A program made the position numbers and the translations under genes. Shown here piece after piece: positions 22,970 through 33,304 of a stretch of DNA of 64,000 nucleotides. Within the stretch, counting starts at the first letter, position 1, and the number at the start of each line of letters is the position of its first letter. The stretch covers positions 310,001 to 374,000 of the forward strand of contig NZ_BNBM01000006.1 of NCBI RefSeq assembly GCF_014655715.1, read 5' to 3'. Under the pieces are notes generated by a model. That model saw only the letters and a program-made list of their open reading frames with translations. It made no database searches and was not told the DNA's origin. Source of the DNA: Streptomyces lanatus (GTDB lineage: Bacteria > Actinomycetota > Actinomycetes > Streptomycetales > Streptomycetaceae).

Positions 22970-23539
22970 ATGACCACACCCGTCTGCACCAGCGCTTCCG
23001 ACGCCGCTACTTCAGCGAGGCAGACCCGTTCGAGCGCGACGTATCCGTCCTTCACGTCGTACGTACGGGCCCGCCAGCCGGTGCTGCTGCGTACCGCCCG
23101 CTCGCTGACCGCGAACCCGAGCGACGCGGAGGATCTGCTGCAGACCGCGCTGACCAAGACGTATGTGGCCTGGGAGCGGATCGAGGACCACCGTGCGCTG
23201 GACGGCTATGTGCGCAGGGCGCTGCTGAACACGCGGACGTCGCAGTGGCGCAAGCGCAAGGTCGACGAGTTCGCCTGCGACGAGCTGCCCGAGCCGGAGC
23301 CCGTGGCCGGCCAGGACACCGACCCCGCCGAGCAGCAGGCGCTGCACGACGCGATGTGGCGCGCGATCATGCGGCTGCCGGCGCGGCAGCGGGCGATGGT
23401 CGTCCTGAGGTACTACGAGGACCTCAGCGAGGTCCAGACGGCCGAGGTGCTCGGGGTCTCCGTAGGCACGGTGAAGTCGGCGGTGTCGCGTGCGCTGGGC
23501 AAACTGCGGGAGGACCCTGAGCTGGGCCTGGTGCGTTAA
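22970..23539 (+). CDS. SigE-family RNA polymerase sigma factor
   Basis: This 189-aa ECF-type sigma factor has region 2 (FTSYVRARQPVLLRTARSLT, SDAEDLLQTALTKTYVAWER) and region 4 (LPARQRAMVVLRYYEDLSEV, then VLGVSVGTVKSAVSRAL). It belongs to the SigE-family group (SACE-type) common in actinomycetes. No anti-sigma gene is next to it. A small hairpin (CCACCT/AGGTGG) lies upstream near 22864-22880. Confidence 0.88.
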   Translation: MTTPVCTSASDAATSARQTRSSATYPSFTSYVRARQPVLLRTARSLTANPSDAEDLLQTALTKTYVAWERIEDHRALDGYVRRALLNTRTSQWRKRKVDEFACDELPEPEPVAGQDTDPAEQQALHDAMWRAIMRLPARQRAMVVLRYYEDLSEVQTAEVLGVSVGTVKSAVSRALGKLREDPELGLVR

Positions 23540-23625
23540 CCGGGCCGTAGGCACGCGGTGTCGTCGGCGCCCCCGCCGTGCCCTGCTTTCGTCAACGTGA
23601 CCTGATCGATCAGCGGCACCTAGTG

Positions 23626-23643
23626 ACATACCACGCGGTATGT
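23626..23643. promoter_or_regulatory. ACATACC-N4-GGTATGT operator
   Basis: A perfect 7-bp inverted repeat with a 4-bp spacer lies 60 bases before the acyl-CoA ligase start. The symmetry is typical of TetR-family sites that control fatty-acyl metabolism genes. Confidence 0.65.
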
Positions 23644-23703
23644 GAGCAGAATCAGCGCATCCCTTACCCACCGCGTAGGCAATGTCGCCCCCGGGAGGAC
23701 GCC

Positions 23704-25359
<1,656 letters not shown>

Positions 25360-25373
25360 GGGGAGCGCCGTAG

Positions 25374-25455
25374 GAGCTGCGGGGAACTGTTGTCGGGCGG
25401 CTGCGGGTATTTCGTGGTTGCTCGCGCAGTTCCCCGCGCCCCTTTAGGGGCGCGG
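25374..25455. repeat. Dispersed Streptomyces intergenic repeat / convergent terminators
   Basis: CGGGGAACTG (25381-25390) pairs with CAGTTCCCCG (about 25428-25437), and CGCGCCCCTTTAGGGGCGCG (about 25435-25454) forms a second hairpin. The wording (GTGGTTGCTCGCGCAGTTCCCCGCGCCCC-type) is that of an intergenic repeat seen many times in Streptomyces genomes. It lies between converging genes and probably terminates both. Confidence 0.6.
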
Positions 25456-25468
25456 ACCGCCCCGTCCG

Positions 25469-28400
25469 TCAGTTAGTACCGATCCTCGACAGCAAGTCCA
25501 CGATCCGCGCCTGCACCTCACCGCTCGTCGACCGCTCCGCCAGGAACAGCACCGTCTCGCCGGAGGCCAGCCGCGGCAGATCCGCCTGGTCGACGGCGGC
25601 CGTGTAGACGACGAGCGGGGTGCGGTTGAGCTGCCCGTTCGCGCGCAGCCAGTCCACGATCCCGGCCCGGCGGCGATGCACCTGCATCAGGTCCATCACG
25701 ACCAGGTTCGGCCGGAAGTCGCCCGCCAGCATCACCGCGTCGGTGTCACTCGCGGCCCGCGCCACCTGCATCCCACGCCGCTCCAGCGTCGCGGTCAGCG
25801 CCAGCGCGATCTCCGCGTGCTCCTCGATCAGCAGGACGCGCGGCGGGTGCTGCTCGCTGTCCCGGGGGGCCAGCGCCTTCAGCAGTACGGCCGGGTCGGC
25901 GCCGTACGCCGCCTCCCGCGAGGCCTGCCCGAGCCCCGCCGTCACCATCACCGGCACCTCGGCCGCGACGGCGGCCTGCCGCAGCGACTGCAGCGCGGTC
26001 CGGGTGATCGGCCCGGTCAGCGGGTCCACGAACAGCGCGGCCGGGAACGCCGCGATCTGCGCGTCGACCTCCTCGCGCGAGTGCACGATCACCGGCCGGT
26101 AGCCGCGGTCGCTCAGCGCCTGCTGGGTCGTCACATCCGGCGCCGGCCACACCAGCAGCCGCCGCGGGTTGTCGAGCGGCTCCGGCGGCAGTTCGTCGTC
26201 CATCGGCTGCGGGCGCGGGGTGTCGGCGACCTCGATGGCACCGCCCGGCCCGTCCAGGGGTTCGGGTCCCTCGGCGGCGTTCTCGTCCGGCGCGCCTATG
26301 GCGTACGACCGTCCGGCCGCCTCGGCAGCGGGCGCCAGCCGCGACTGCCCGGCCATCGACGGCTGCGGCTGGGACGCGGCGGACACCGGCTGCTCGGCCG
26401 GCGGATGCGGTCGCGCCGCCTGCTCCACCGAGGCACCGGGTCGCGCGGCGGGATCGGGCGGCGTACCCAGCTTGCGGCGCCGCCCGCCGCTGGTCTGATG
26501 CGGGGGAGGCGTGGCCGTCGACTGCGCGGGCGGCGAGGGCTGCTGCACCTGAGCCGCCTGCCGGGTGAACGGCACGCCCTGCCCCAAGGTCCGCACACTG
26601 ATCGCCCGACCCTGCGTCGAGTTGGGGTCGACGGGCGCACCAGGACCACCCGGAGCACCGGGTGCGCCAGGACCGGTGGGCGCGACGGGAGCGCCGGGCG
26701 CGGCGGCCTCCGCGGGAAGCGGCTGCGCCGCCCGCTGCTGCCCGGCACCCGCTGCCGCGGCGGCCTCGGGAGGCAGCGGAGTGCCCGGAGCCGGGGTGCC
26801 CTGGGCGGGCTGCGGAGCCTTCGGACCCGTCGATACGGCGGTCCCTGCCTCCGGAGTGCCCTGCGCGGGCGCCGCCTCGGCAGCGGGCAGGGCCCGGCCC
26901 GGAGCGACGGGAGCCGGAGCGGACGGAGCCTGCCCCTGCTGCACCGGCGCACCCTGAGCGGCGGCGACCTCCGGCGCGGGCGCCGCGGACAGCTCCGCCG
27001 GAGCGGCCACGGCCCGTCGGCGACGTCCGGTCGGCGCGCTGGTGGGATGGGGCTGCGGCGGGGTGTGGTCCTCGGCCTGGTCGTGCGGCACGGCATCGTG
27101 CCGGCCCTCGTCACCCCGTGCATCGCCGTGGGCAGCACCCCGTACATCGCCATGGGCAGCCTGAGCCGGCACCTGGGGCTGGGCCTGCGCGGCACCCGGA
27201 ACCGGTACCGGAGCCACAGGCGAAGCCGGAGCCGGAGCAGGAGCCGGTGTCATGGCCGAGGCGGCAGCGGCAGCCGCGGGAGCCGACTCCACCGGCGCCC
27301 GGTCCGCCTCGGCGGGCGGCAGCGCGAACACCTGGCGAGGTCCGGCCTCCTGCGCCTGCGCGGCATTCCGCTCGGCCGCCGCGGCGAGGGCACGCCGACG
27401 CCGCCCGGTCGGCTGAGGGGCGTCGTCCGAGGCGGCCGTACCGGACTCGGAAGCGGCCGGAGCGGGCAGGGCGGGCGGCAGCGCGTGCTGCTCCCCGCCG
27501 TCCCGCCGGGCCCGGCGTCCACCGGGGGCGGGCACGCCCTGCGGCGGTACGGTCCCGCCGAGACCGTTCCCGGCGGCCGCGGTCCCCGCCGCGGCCTCGC
27601 CGGCCATGACGACGGCACCCTCGGAGACGCCGTCTCCACCAGCGGCGCCGTTCTCGTCGCCCACCTCGGCCGGCCGTCCGCGGCGCCGTCCGGTACCGCC
27701 GGAGGCCTCGCCGCCACCGTCGCCCGCACCGGGCGCGAGCTCCGCCGGGGCAGCCGCACGCCTGCGTCGCCGCCCGGTCGGCGCGGCGGCCTCCGCGTCG
27801 GCGGCCTCGGCCTCCGCACCCGGCGCATCGCTCTCCAGGAAGGCGTCGACGGACGACCTCCGCGCCCGCCGCCGCCCACCGCCGGGACCCTCGGGCGCAC
27901 CGGAGTCGTCGGAGGCGGCGGCGGAGGAATCCGCCGCGACCTCGGGCGTGGCGGCAACGGCCCCCGCCCCGCCCCCGATGGGCACTTCGAGGACGTACGC
28001 GCTGCCGCTCATCCCGGGCACGTCGTGCGTCTGCAGCACCCCACCGTGGGCCCGCACGATCCCGCGCACGATCGGCTGGTGCACCGGGTCTCCCCCGGCA
28101 TACGGCCCGCGCACCTCGATCCGTACGACCTCACCGCGCTGCGCCGCCGCCACGACGACGGTGTTGTCCATGTAACCGCCCGCCGACACCGGCGAGTTGC
28201 CGGTCGCGTCGACCCCGGCGACATCCGCGACGAGATGCGCGAGCGCGGTCGCGAGGCGCTGTGGGTCGACCTCGGCCTCGATGGGCGGCGCGTGCACGGC
28301 GAACTGCACCCGCCCCGGGCCGATGAGTTCGACGGCCCCGTCGACACCCGCGGCGACGACGGCGTCCAGCATCACCTTCGTACGGACGACCTGCTCGCCG

Positions 28401-29626
28401 CCGGAGTCCAGCTGCTGGTATCCGAGGACGTTGTCGATGAGGGTCGTGATCCGCGAGTAACCGGCGGACAGGTGATGCAGCACCTGGTTGGCCTCGGGCC
28501 ACAACTGCCCCGCGTCATCGGCGGCGAGCGCGGCCAGCTCGCGGCGCAGCTCGTCCAGCGGGCCGCGCAGCGACCCGGCGAGCAGCGTCAGCAGCTGCTC
28601 GTGCCGGCCGGAGAGCGCCTCGTACCGGTCCTTCTCGCGTTCGCCGAGAGCGGCGTAGCGGTCCTCGTCGGCGGCGAGTTCCTCGGCGTGCCGCTCCTGG
28701 AGCTCCTCGACCTCGGCGACGTGCTTCTGCCGCAGGGCGGTCAGCTCGGAGGCGTGCTCCTCGGCGAGCCGTTCGAGTGCGTCGTCGTGCTGCTTCTGCG
28801 CGGCGTCCTTCTCGTCGGCCAGTGTGTCGTAGGGCCGCCGGTCGGTGAAGGTCATCACGGCGCCGACGAGCTGGTCGCCGTCGCGCACGGGTGCGGTCGT
28901 CAGGTCGACGGACACCTTGTCGCCGCCCTTGGACCACAGCACCTGCCCGCGCACCCGGTGCTTGCGCCCGGAACGCAGGGTGTCGGCGAGCGGGGACTCC
29001 TCGTACGGGAAGGGGGAGCCGTCGGTGCGGGAGTGCAGGATCAGGGTGTGCAGCTCGCGTCCGCCCAGGTCGCTGGCCCGATAACCCAGTATCTGGGCGG
29101 CGGCCGGATTGACGAGGACGATCCGGCCCTCGGTGTCGGTGCCGACGACACCCTCGGACGCGGCCCGCAGGATCATCTCGGTCTGCCGCTGCGAACGCGC
29201 CAGCTCGGCCTCGGTGTCGACGGTCCCGGAGAGGTCGCGCACGACCAGCATCAGCAGCTCGTCGCCGGTGTAGCCGTAGCCGTCGTAGGCCTGGCCGCCG
29301 TTCTCGAGATTCGCGGACGTGACCTCGACCGGGAACTCGCCGCCGTCGGTGCGCCGGGCCATCATCCGGGTCGGCTTGGTCCGCCCCTGCGGGTCCATGT
29401 GATCGGGCCGCCGCATGGAGCCGGGGATCAGCTTGGAGTCGAACTGGGGCAGCAGATCGAGCAGCCCGCGCCCGACCAACGCGGTCCCCGGGGCCTCGAA
29501 GGTCTCCAGGGCGATGGTGTTGGCGTTGACGACGGTCCCATTGGCGTTGACCAGCACCAACGCATCGGGAAGCGCGTCGAGTATGGCTGCGAGGCGAGCA
29601 GCGCCTCGGGATGGCCTGCTGCTCAC
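25469..29626 (-). CDS. Giant PAS sensor with degenerate kinase core and C-terminal receiver domains
   Basis: The 1385-aa protein has two PAS domains (about 8-130 and 145-270), a coiled coil (about 275-345), a DHp-like helix pair, and an HATPase-like fold (about 430-560). A Pro/Ala/Gly-rich disordered region follows (about 560-1150), then two receiver-like domains (about 1155-1255 and 1260-1385). The H-box reads AGSLRGPLDELR, with Gly where the phospho-accepting His should be, and the ATPase N-box lacks its Asn, so kinase activity is doubtful. The last receiver keeps an Asp (LVVMDLMQ). The disordered linker holds seven short arginine clusters (GRRRRR-like). Likely a cytoplasmic signalling scaffold. 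Confidence 0.8.
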   Translation of the reverse strand: MSSRPSRGAARLAAILDALPDALVLVNANGTVVNANTIALETFEAPGTALVGRGLLDLLPQFDSKLIPGSMRRPDHMDPQGRTKPTRMMARRTDGGEFPVEVTSANLENGGQAYDGYGYTGDELLMLVVRDLSGTVDTEAELARSQRQTEMILRAASEGVVGTDTEGRIVLVNPAAAQILGYRASDLGGRELHTLILHSRTDGSPFPYEESPLADTLRSGRKHRVRGQVLWSKGGDKVSVDLTTAPVRDGDQLVGAVMTFTDRRPYDTLADEKDAAQKQHDDALERLAEEHASELTALRQKHVAEVEELQERHAEELAADEDRYAALGEREKDRYEALSGRHEQLLTLLAGSLRGPLDELRRELAALAADDAGQLWPEANQVLHHLSAGYSRITTLIDNVLGYQQLDSGGEQVVRTKVMLDAVVAAGVDGAVELIGPGRVQFAVHAPPIEAEVDPQRLATALAHLVADVAGVDATGNSPVSAGGYMDNTVVVAAAQRGEVVRIEVRGPYAGGDPVHQPIVRGIVRAHGGVLQTHDVPGMSGSAYVLEVPIGGGAGAVAATPEVAADSSAAASDDSGAPEGPGGGRRRARRSSVDAFLESDAPGAEAEAADAEAAAPTGRRRRRAAAPAELAPGAGDGGGEASGGTGRRRGRPAEVGDENGAAGGDGVSEGAVVMAGEAAAGTAAAGNGLGGTVPPQGVPAPGGRRARRDGGEQHALPPALPAPAASESGTAASDDAPQPTGRRRRALAAAAERNAAQAQEAGPRQVFALPPAEADRAPVESAPAAAAAASAMTPAPAPAPASPVAPVPVPGAAQAQPQVPAQAAHGDVRGAAHGDARGDEGRHDAVPHDQAEDHTPPQPHPTSAPTGRRRRAVAAPAELSAAPAPEVAAAQGAPVQQGQAPSAPAPVAPGRALPAAEAAPAQGTPEAGTAVSTGPKAPQPAQGTPAPGTPLPPEAAAAAGAGQQRAAQPLPAEAAAPGAPVAPTGPGAPGAPGGPGAPVDPNSTQGRAISVRTLGQGVPFTRQAAQVQQPSPPAQSTATPPPHQTSGGRRRKLGTPPDPAARPGASVEQAARPHPPAEQPVSAASQPQPSMAGQSRLAPAAEAAGRSYAIGAPDENAAEGPEPLDGPGGAIEVADTPRPQPMDDELPPEPLDNPRRLLVWPAPDVTTQQALSDRGYRPVIVHSREEVDAQIAAFPAALFVDPLTGPITRTALQSLRQAAVAAEVPVMVTAGLGQASREAAYGADPAVLLKALAPRDSEQHPPRVLLIEEHAEIALALTATLERRGMQVARAASDTDAVMLAGDFRPNLVVMDLMQVHRRRAGIVDWLRANGQLNRTPLVVYTAAVDQADLPRLASGETVLFLAERSTSGEVQARIVDLLSRIGTN

Positions 29627-29934
29627 GAGACGCTTCCTCCCTGTTACCGCACCTTGCCGACCGCTCGGGCCATCTTGCCAACCGGCCCGCGGCGTGTCAC
29701 GCGAGGGAGTCTAAGGGCTGGGGTTGCGCTCGCGACGCCGGATGAGAGCGAGGTCGCACGACGAAGTGACCCAGAACGTATGACCGCCTGCGTCGTCGTC
29801 CTTCCCACGTCCGCCGCGTGTCCATTCAGGCTTCGCGAGACCTTCGCGGGACTTTTGCGGACCCGGTACGTCCGGTATGGAAAGCCTGTGCGACGGGCGA
29901 CGGCGCGTGTTCGCCGCGGACGGTCGTACGGGTC
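29627..29934. other. 308-bp intergenic region
   Basis: This region lies between the sensor start and the SSI stop, both on the minus strand, and should hold the sensor promoter. I see no convincing terminator, repeat or small gene. Confidence 0.35.
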
Positions 29935-30444
29935 CTACGAACGTCGTCCTTGCGCCCGCACGTCGGGAAGGAGCGGCACCAGCCGGTCCCAGCGCTCGAT
30001 CTCGCAGCCGTTGCTGCGGTCGTAGCGGGCGTCGACGGGCCGCCCGGCCCAGGCCCCGGTGACCCGCGCGGTGGCCGCGCCGCCGTACTGCATCGTGCAG
30101 AGGGTGTCCTGCGGTACGGGAGCGAAGGCGTCCTTGCCCCATCGGGTGCCGCGGTCCACTACGGCACAGGCGCCGGCGGGGTCGGGATGGTCGCCGCCGG
30201 CCGGATGGCAGGTCAGCTCGTACGTCCCGTCGGCGTCGCCGCCGGCCTTGCGGACGGTGACGGTGAGGCGGTCACCGGCGCGGTCCGGGCCCTGGAGGGA
30301 GGGGGCCGCGAGGGCGGGTGCGGCCTGGGGGGACGCGGAGGCGGGCGCGACGGCGGTGAGGCCGACGGCGACGAGGGAGCCGGTGGCGCCGAGGAGGACC
30401 CGGCGCAGGCGGCCGGTCCGTGCGGAACGGTTGACCTGCAACAT
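29935..30444 (-). CDS. Secreted subtilisin inhibitor-like (SSI) protein
   Basis: This 169-aa precursor has a twin-basic N-terminus and signal peptide (RVLLGATGSLVAVGLTAVAP-ASAS). The mature SSI fold has four conserved cysteines (ELTCHPAGG, GACAVV, TLCTMQYGG, NGCEIERWD). The reactive-site loop C-T-M-Q-Y aligns with C-P-M-V-Y of SSI, so Met is the probable P1 residue, fitting subtilisin-like targets. SSI proteins are abundant extracellular inhibitors that control proteases during morphological development. Confidence 0.9.
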   Translation of the reverse strand: MLQVNRSARTGRLRRVLLGATGSLVAVGLTAVAPASASPQAAPALAAPSLQGPDRAGDRLTVTVRKAGGDADGTYELTCHPAGGDHPDPAGACAVVDRGTRWGKDAFAPVPQDTLCTMQYGGAATARVTGAWAGRPVDARYDRSNGCEIERWDRLVPLLPDVRAQGRRS

Positions 30445-30614
30445 GACCTGACTAACGTCGCACGGCGCCGTACGTTGCGGCCCCTTCGAGCACGCCGGTA
30501 AGGGCTTTGCCCTGCGACGTGTCCGCCTAGTACCGTGGGAGTCGATTGGTGACAGCGCGCTCGACTGTGTCATCATCTGCACGCACCACTCGCGCTCGCG
30601 CGAGCGGCTGTGCT

Positions 30615-30705
30615 GGAGGCGTCGCCTAGTCCGGTCTATGGCGCCGCACTGCTAATGCGGTTTGGGCCTTAAAGCCCATCGAGGGTTCAAATCCCTCCGC
30701 CTCCG
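30615..30705 (+). tRNA. tRNA-Ser(GCU)
   Basis: The acceptor GGAGGCG pairs with CGCCTCC, followed by discriminator G. The anticodon loop CTGCTAA carries anticodon GCT, a long class II variable arm (GGGCCTTAAAGCCC) is present, and the T arm is GAGGGTTCAAATCCCTC. CCA is not encoded. Length 91 nt. Confidence 0.95.
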
Positions 30706-30715
30706 CGCTCGATCA

Positions 30716-30745
30716 CGAAGCCCCGGTCCCCGGACCGGGGCTTCG
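30716..30745 (+). terminator. Terminator after tRNA-Ser
   Basis: CGAAGCCCCGGTCC and GGACCGGGGCTTCG form a perfect stem with a two-base centre, followed by T-rich sequence. Confidence 0.85.
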
Positions 30746-30910
30746 TCGTTCCCGAGCCGGGCCACACAGATCGCCGATCAGGCCGTTTTCGCAGGTCACA
30801 AGGGGTGCGGCCAATGGATTTCACATGGCGGCGGCAGTCATGTAATGTTCTTCCTGTCGCCGCGAGCGGGCCGGAAGGGCCGGGAGCGGCGGGAAAACAG
30901 AACAGAACAC

Positions 30911-30983
30911 GCACTCGTAGCTTAACGGATAGAGCATCTGACTACGGATCAGAAGGTTGCAGGTTCGAATCCTGCCGAGTGCA
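30911..30983 (+). tRNA. tRNA-Arg(ACG)
   Basis: The acceptor GCACTCG pairs with CGAGTGC with discriminator A. The anticodon loop CTACGGA gives anticodon ACG (inosine-modified in the cell), and the T arm is GCAGGTTCGAATCCTGC. Length 73 nt. CCA is not encoded. Confidence 0.95.
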
Positions 30984-30990
30984 CTTTGAT

Positions 30991-31025
30991 CGAAGCCCCC
31001 TCGGGATCATCCCGAGGGGGCTTCG
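30991..31025 (+). terminator. Terminator after tRNA-Arg
   Basis: A perfect 16-bp stem (CGAAGCCCCCTCGGGA / TCCCGAGGGGGCTTCG) with a 3-nt loop. It also faces the converging minus-strand gene at 31046. Confidence 0.88.
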
Positions 31026-31045
31026 TCGTGAACTCATGTCTCTCG

Positions 31046-32312
31046 CTAAGCAAGTGACGCGGGTCCCGCCGCGATGCGGAACTGTTCCAGTAGTTGTTCG
31101 GGCAGGACGGATCCGGTGACCCTCAGGGTGGCGTCCTCGACGAGCTTTCGGTGTTCCTGTTCGAAGAGGGGAATGCCTACGTTTCCCTTGTACTGCGGAG
31201 CCATCGCGCCGGAGAAGGCCGAAGGCCACGATGATTTCATTCGCGTGTTCCAGCGTGGCGAACAGAGAGTTGGCGTAGTAGGAGGAGCGGGACGCGAGGT
31301 AGCAGACGAGGGAGCTGCTCTCGGCGGTCATGCCGACCCTTGCGTCCGGGACCCAGATCTCGTCGACGGCGCCGGAGTTCATCATTATCTCGGCGGTGAC
31401 GTGCTGGGACTGGTCGTAGTCGACGGAGCCGAGGACCACGGCGGTGCGGGCCCTGCCTTTGCAGGGCTCGGTGAGGGCTCGGAAGCTCTCCCAGACGAGT
31501 CGGCCGCGGGCCTCCAGATATTTGATCAGGGCGATCGCCTCGTCCCTCCAGTCCTCTTCCGCCGACAGGAACTGCCGGGCTCGGGCGAGGGAGAGGAGCC
31601 GGTCGTGATCCCTTGTCTGGAGGGTCTCGTGGGTGGGATCGATGTGGTCCGTTCCGGTCGCCGTGTTGTGCAGGACGATACGCATCCTGTTGCGGGGGCC
31701 CATGAAGTCGTTCCACTTGACGCGGAACCCGCGCTCGCGGAGGCCGCTCACACAGTGGTCGCAGAAGCAGGAGACGGATATCTCGTTGTCGTCGAGATAG
31801 TTCGAGCCGGCGCTCGGCAGGATGTTCACCGCGTCCAGGACGATGCCGTCGACGCCGCGGTCCAGTACCTCGGTGACCATCTGGGCGACGACCTTCTGCG
31901 AGATCCGGTTCGCGATGCAGATCTGGTCGCCGGGGGTGTCGTACTGGTCCCTGATGAACAGATACTCCGCGGCCGTGAAACCGAAGTGCAGCAGCACCCG
32001 CCCCCAGACCACTCCGTCGGGGCCGAGTTCGTTCCGTGCGTCGGCGACCCACTGGGACAGCGGGTCGCTGCCGCCGAGGGACGCCTGTGGGGGCTGGACC
32101 ACGGACTCGAAGGCCGGTCCCGACCGCACGATGGCCGGGAGGCAGATCTCCGACGGGGACCTGCGGGCGTACTGACGGTATCGGTCGACCCAGTAGCTCA
32201 CGTTCGAGTCCTGCAGCATCACCGTGGAGGGGATGTCGAGGATATTGCGTTCGCTGGATTCGGCGTGGTTGATTTCTTCCCCCGGGGTGCCCTCATTGGT
32301 TTCGTTGTTCAT
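31046..32312 (-). pseudogene. TIM-barrel (glycosidase-like) gene frameshifted by a 7-bp tandem duplication
   Basis: From ATG 32312 (aGGGGG ribosome site) the protein reads well with TIM-barrel-like elements (DGVVWGRVLLHFGFTAAEYL, RGVDGIVLDAVNILPS, SCFCDHC). At 31214-31227 on the + strand GAAGGCC is repeated exactly in tandem, which shifts the frame. Removing one copy restores a 419-aa protein that continues IVAFSGAMAPQYKGNVGIPL and stops at 31046. As it stands, the first frame runs on through the terminator and antisense through tRNA-Arg. The family could be a glycoside-hydrolase-like barrel; the substrate is unknown. It follows the pseudokinase gene by 34 bases and is probably co-transcribed with it. 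Confidence 0.8.
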
Positions 32313-32346
32313 GTCCCGCCCCCTTGCTCGATACTGCTGATCCGGA

Positions 32347-33195
32347 TCACCTGACGGGAATGCGGTACAGGTAATCCATGAAATCCGAGACGCTGTCGTT
32401 CTTGGAGTGTCCGTCAATGAATCGAGCGATCATTGCCCGGACCTGGGGTGGAGCGTCGACCTGGTCGCGCATGACGCGGATGACCGGAGGCGCGCAGTCC
32501 TCATGCCGTAGGGCCTGAGGGTCCAGCAGGGACCAGAAGGTCACGGCCAGTGCGAAGACGTCGCTCGCGTACGAGACGCGGCCGATGTCGCGACGGGCAT
32601 AGGCGGGGAGGAAGGCCAGTCTCCCGCCCTGCAGCAGACTCCTGGACGGTGTGGAGATGAGATGGGACTCCACCACCCGGACGAGACCGAAATCGGCGAG
32701 CAGATATGCGTCGGTCGATTTCCGGTACACGATGTTCCAGGGTGCGATGGCACTGTGGACGATCCCGTCGGCATGGGCCGCACTCACCGCGTCGCACACC
32801 TGCAGAAGGATCTTCTTCGCGCTCGCCACGGATGCGCGGCCCATCAGATGCGATACGTCCGGGCTGGTCCCGTCACCTGATTCGATCCAGTCCATGACCA
32901 GATAGAGAACGCTGTCGATGCGTCCGAGGTCGCGAACGGGAACAATGTTCTGGCATTTACGGCTCAATCGAGCGGTGACAATGGCTTCCGTAGCGAAAGA
33001 GGCCTGTACTTTTCGCAGGGCCTGTGCCGTGAGATCGCTGCGGATCGTCTTGATGGCGACCGATTCGCCGAACAGGCGGTCGTGCGCCTTCCAGAGATGG
33101 CCGCAGCCGCCCGAATGGAGCGGGCCGGGATCTTCAATTGTGTAGCGAAATAATTCCGACAGGACTCGCTCGGTGGCCACCCGTGCCTCCCCCAC
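32347..33195 (-). CDS. Ser/Thr protein kinase-fold protein, probable pseudokinase
   Basis: This 282-aa soluble protein has the kinase fold: a Gly-rich loop (SGGCGHLWKAHD), VAIKTI with the ATP-anchoring Lys, a helix-C Glu (FATEAIVTARLS), and ADFGLV. The catalytic HRDxKxxN motif reads HSAIAPWN: the catalytic Asp and the following Lys are both Ala. Phosphotransfer is therefore unlikely, while ATP or partner binding may remain. It lacks the membrane segment and PASTA repeats of PknB. It is upstream of the TIM-barrel gene in the same orientation. A CTCTAGAA/TTCTAGAG inverted repeat (about 33239 and 33303) flanks its promoter region. Confidence 0.8.
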   Translation of the reverse strand: MGEARVATERVLSELFRYTIEDPGPLHSGGCGHLWKAHDRLFGESVAIKTIRSDLTAQALRKVQASFATEAIVTARLSRKCQNIVPVRDLGRIDSVLYLVMDWIESGDGTSPDVSHLMGRASVASAKKILLQVCDAVSAAHADGIVHSAIAPWNIVYRKSTDAYLLADFGLVRVVESHLISTPSRSLLQGGRLAFLPAYARRDIGRVSYASDVFALAVTFWSLLDPQALRHEDCAPPVIRVMRDQVDAPPQVRAMIARFIDGHSKNDSVSDFMDYLYRIPVR

Positions 33196-33304
33196 CCGGT
33201 ACGGCGACCGGCCAGGCGTACCGAATGGGGGGCGTATGTCTCTAGAAACGTGAATAGATCAACTCTGCCGGTATTTCCGGTCAGATTTTCGAACCTTTGG
33301 GATT

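Noticed and set aside
25676..30025. A 1449-codon open frame on the + strand opposite the giant sensor gene
   Set aside because: It is a product of high-GC third-position bias opposite a real gene. Its translation is Arg/Gly-rich with no domains, while the minus strand encodes PAS and receiver domains.
30942..31213. C-terminal extension of the 32312 gene through the intergenic region, ending QDSNLQPSDP
   Set aside because: This part is antisense to the tRNA-Arg gene and its terminator. The peptide is the well-known spurious translation of a tRNA and appears only because of the 7-bp frameshift.
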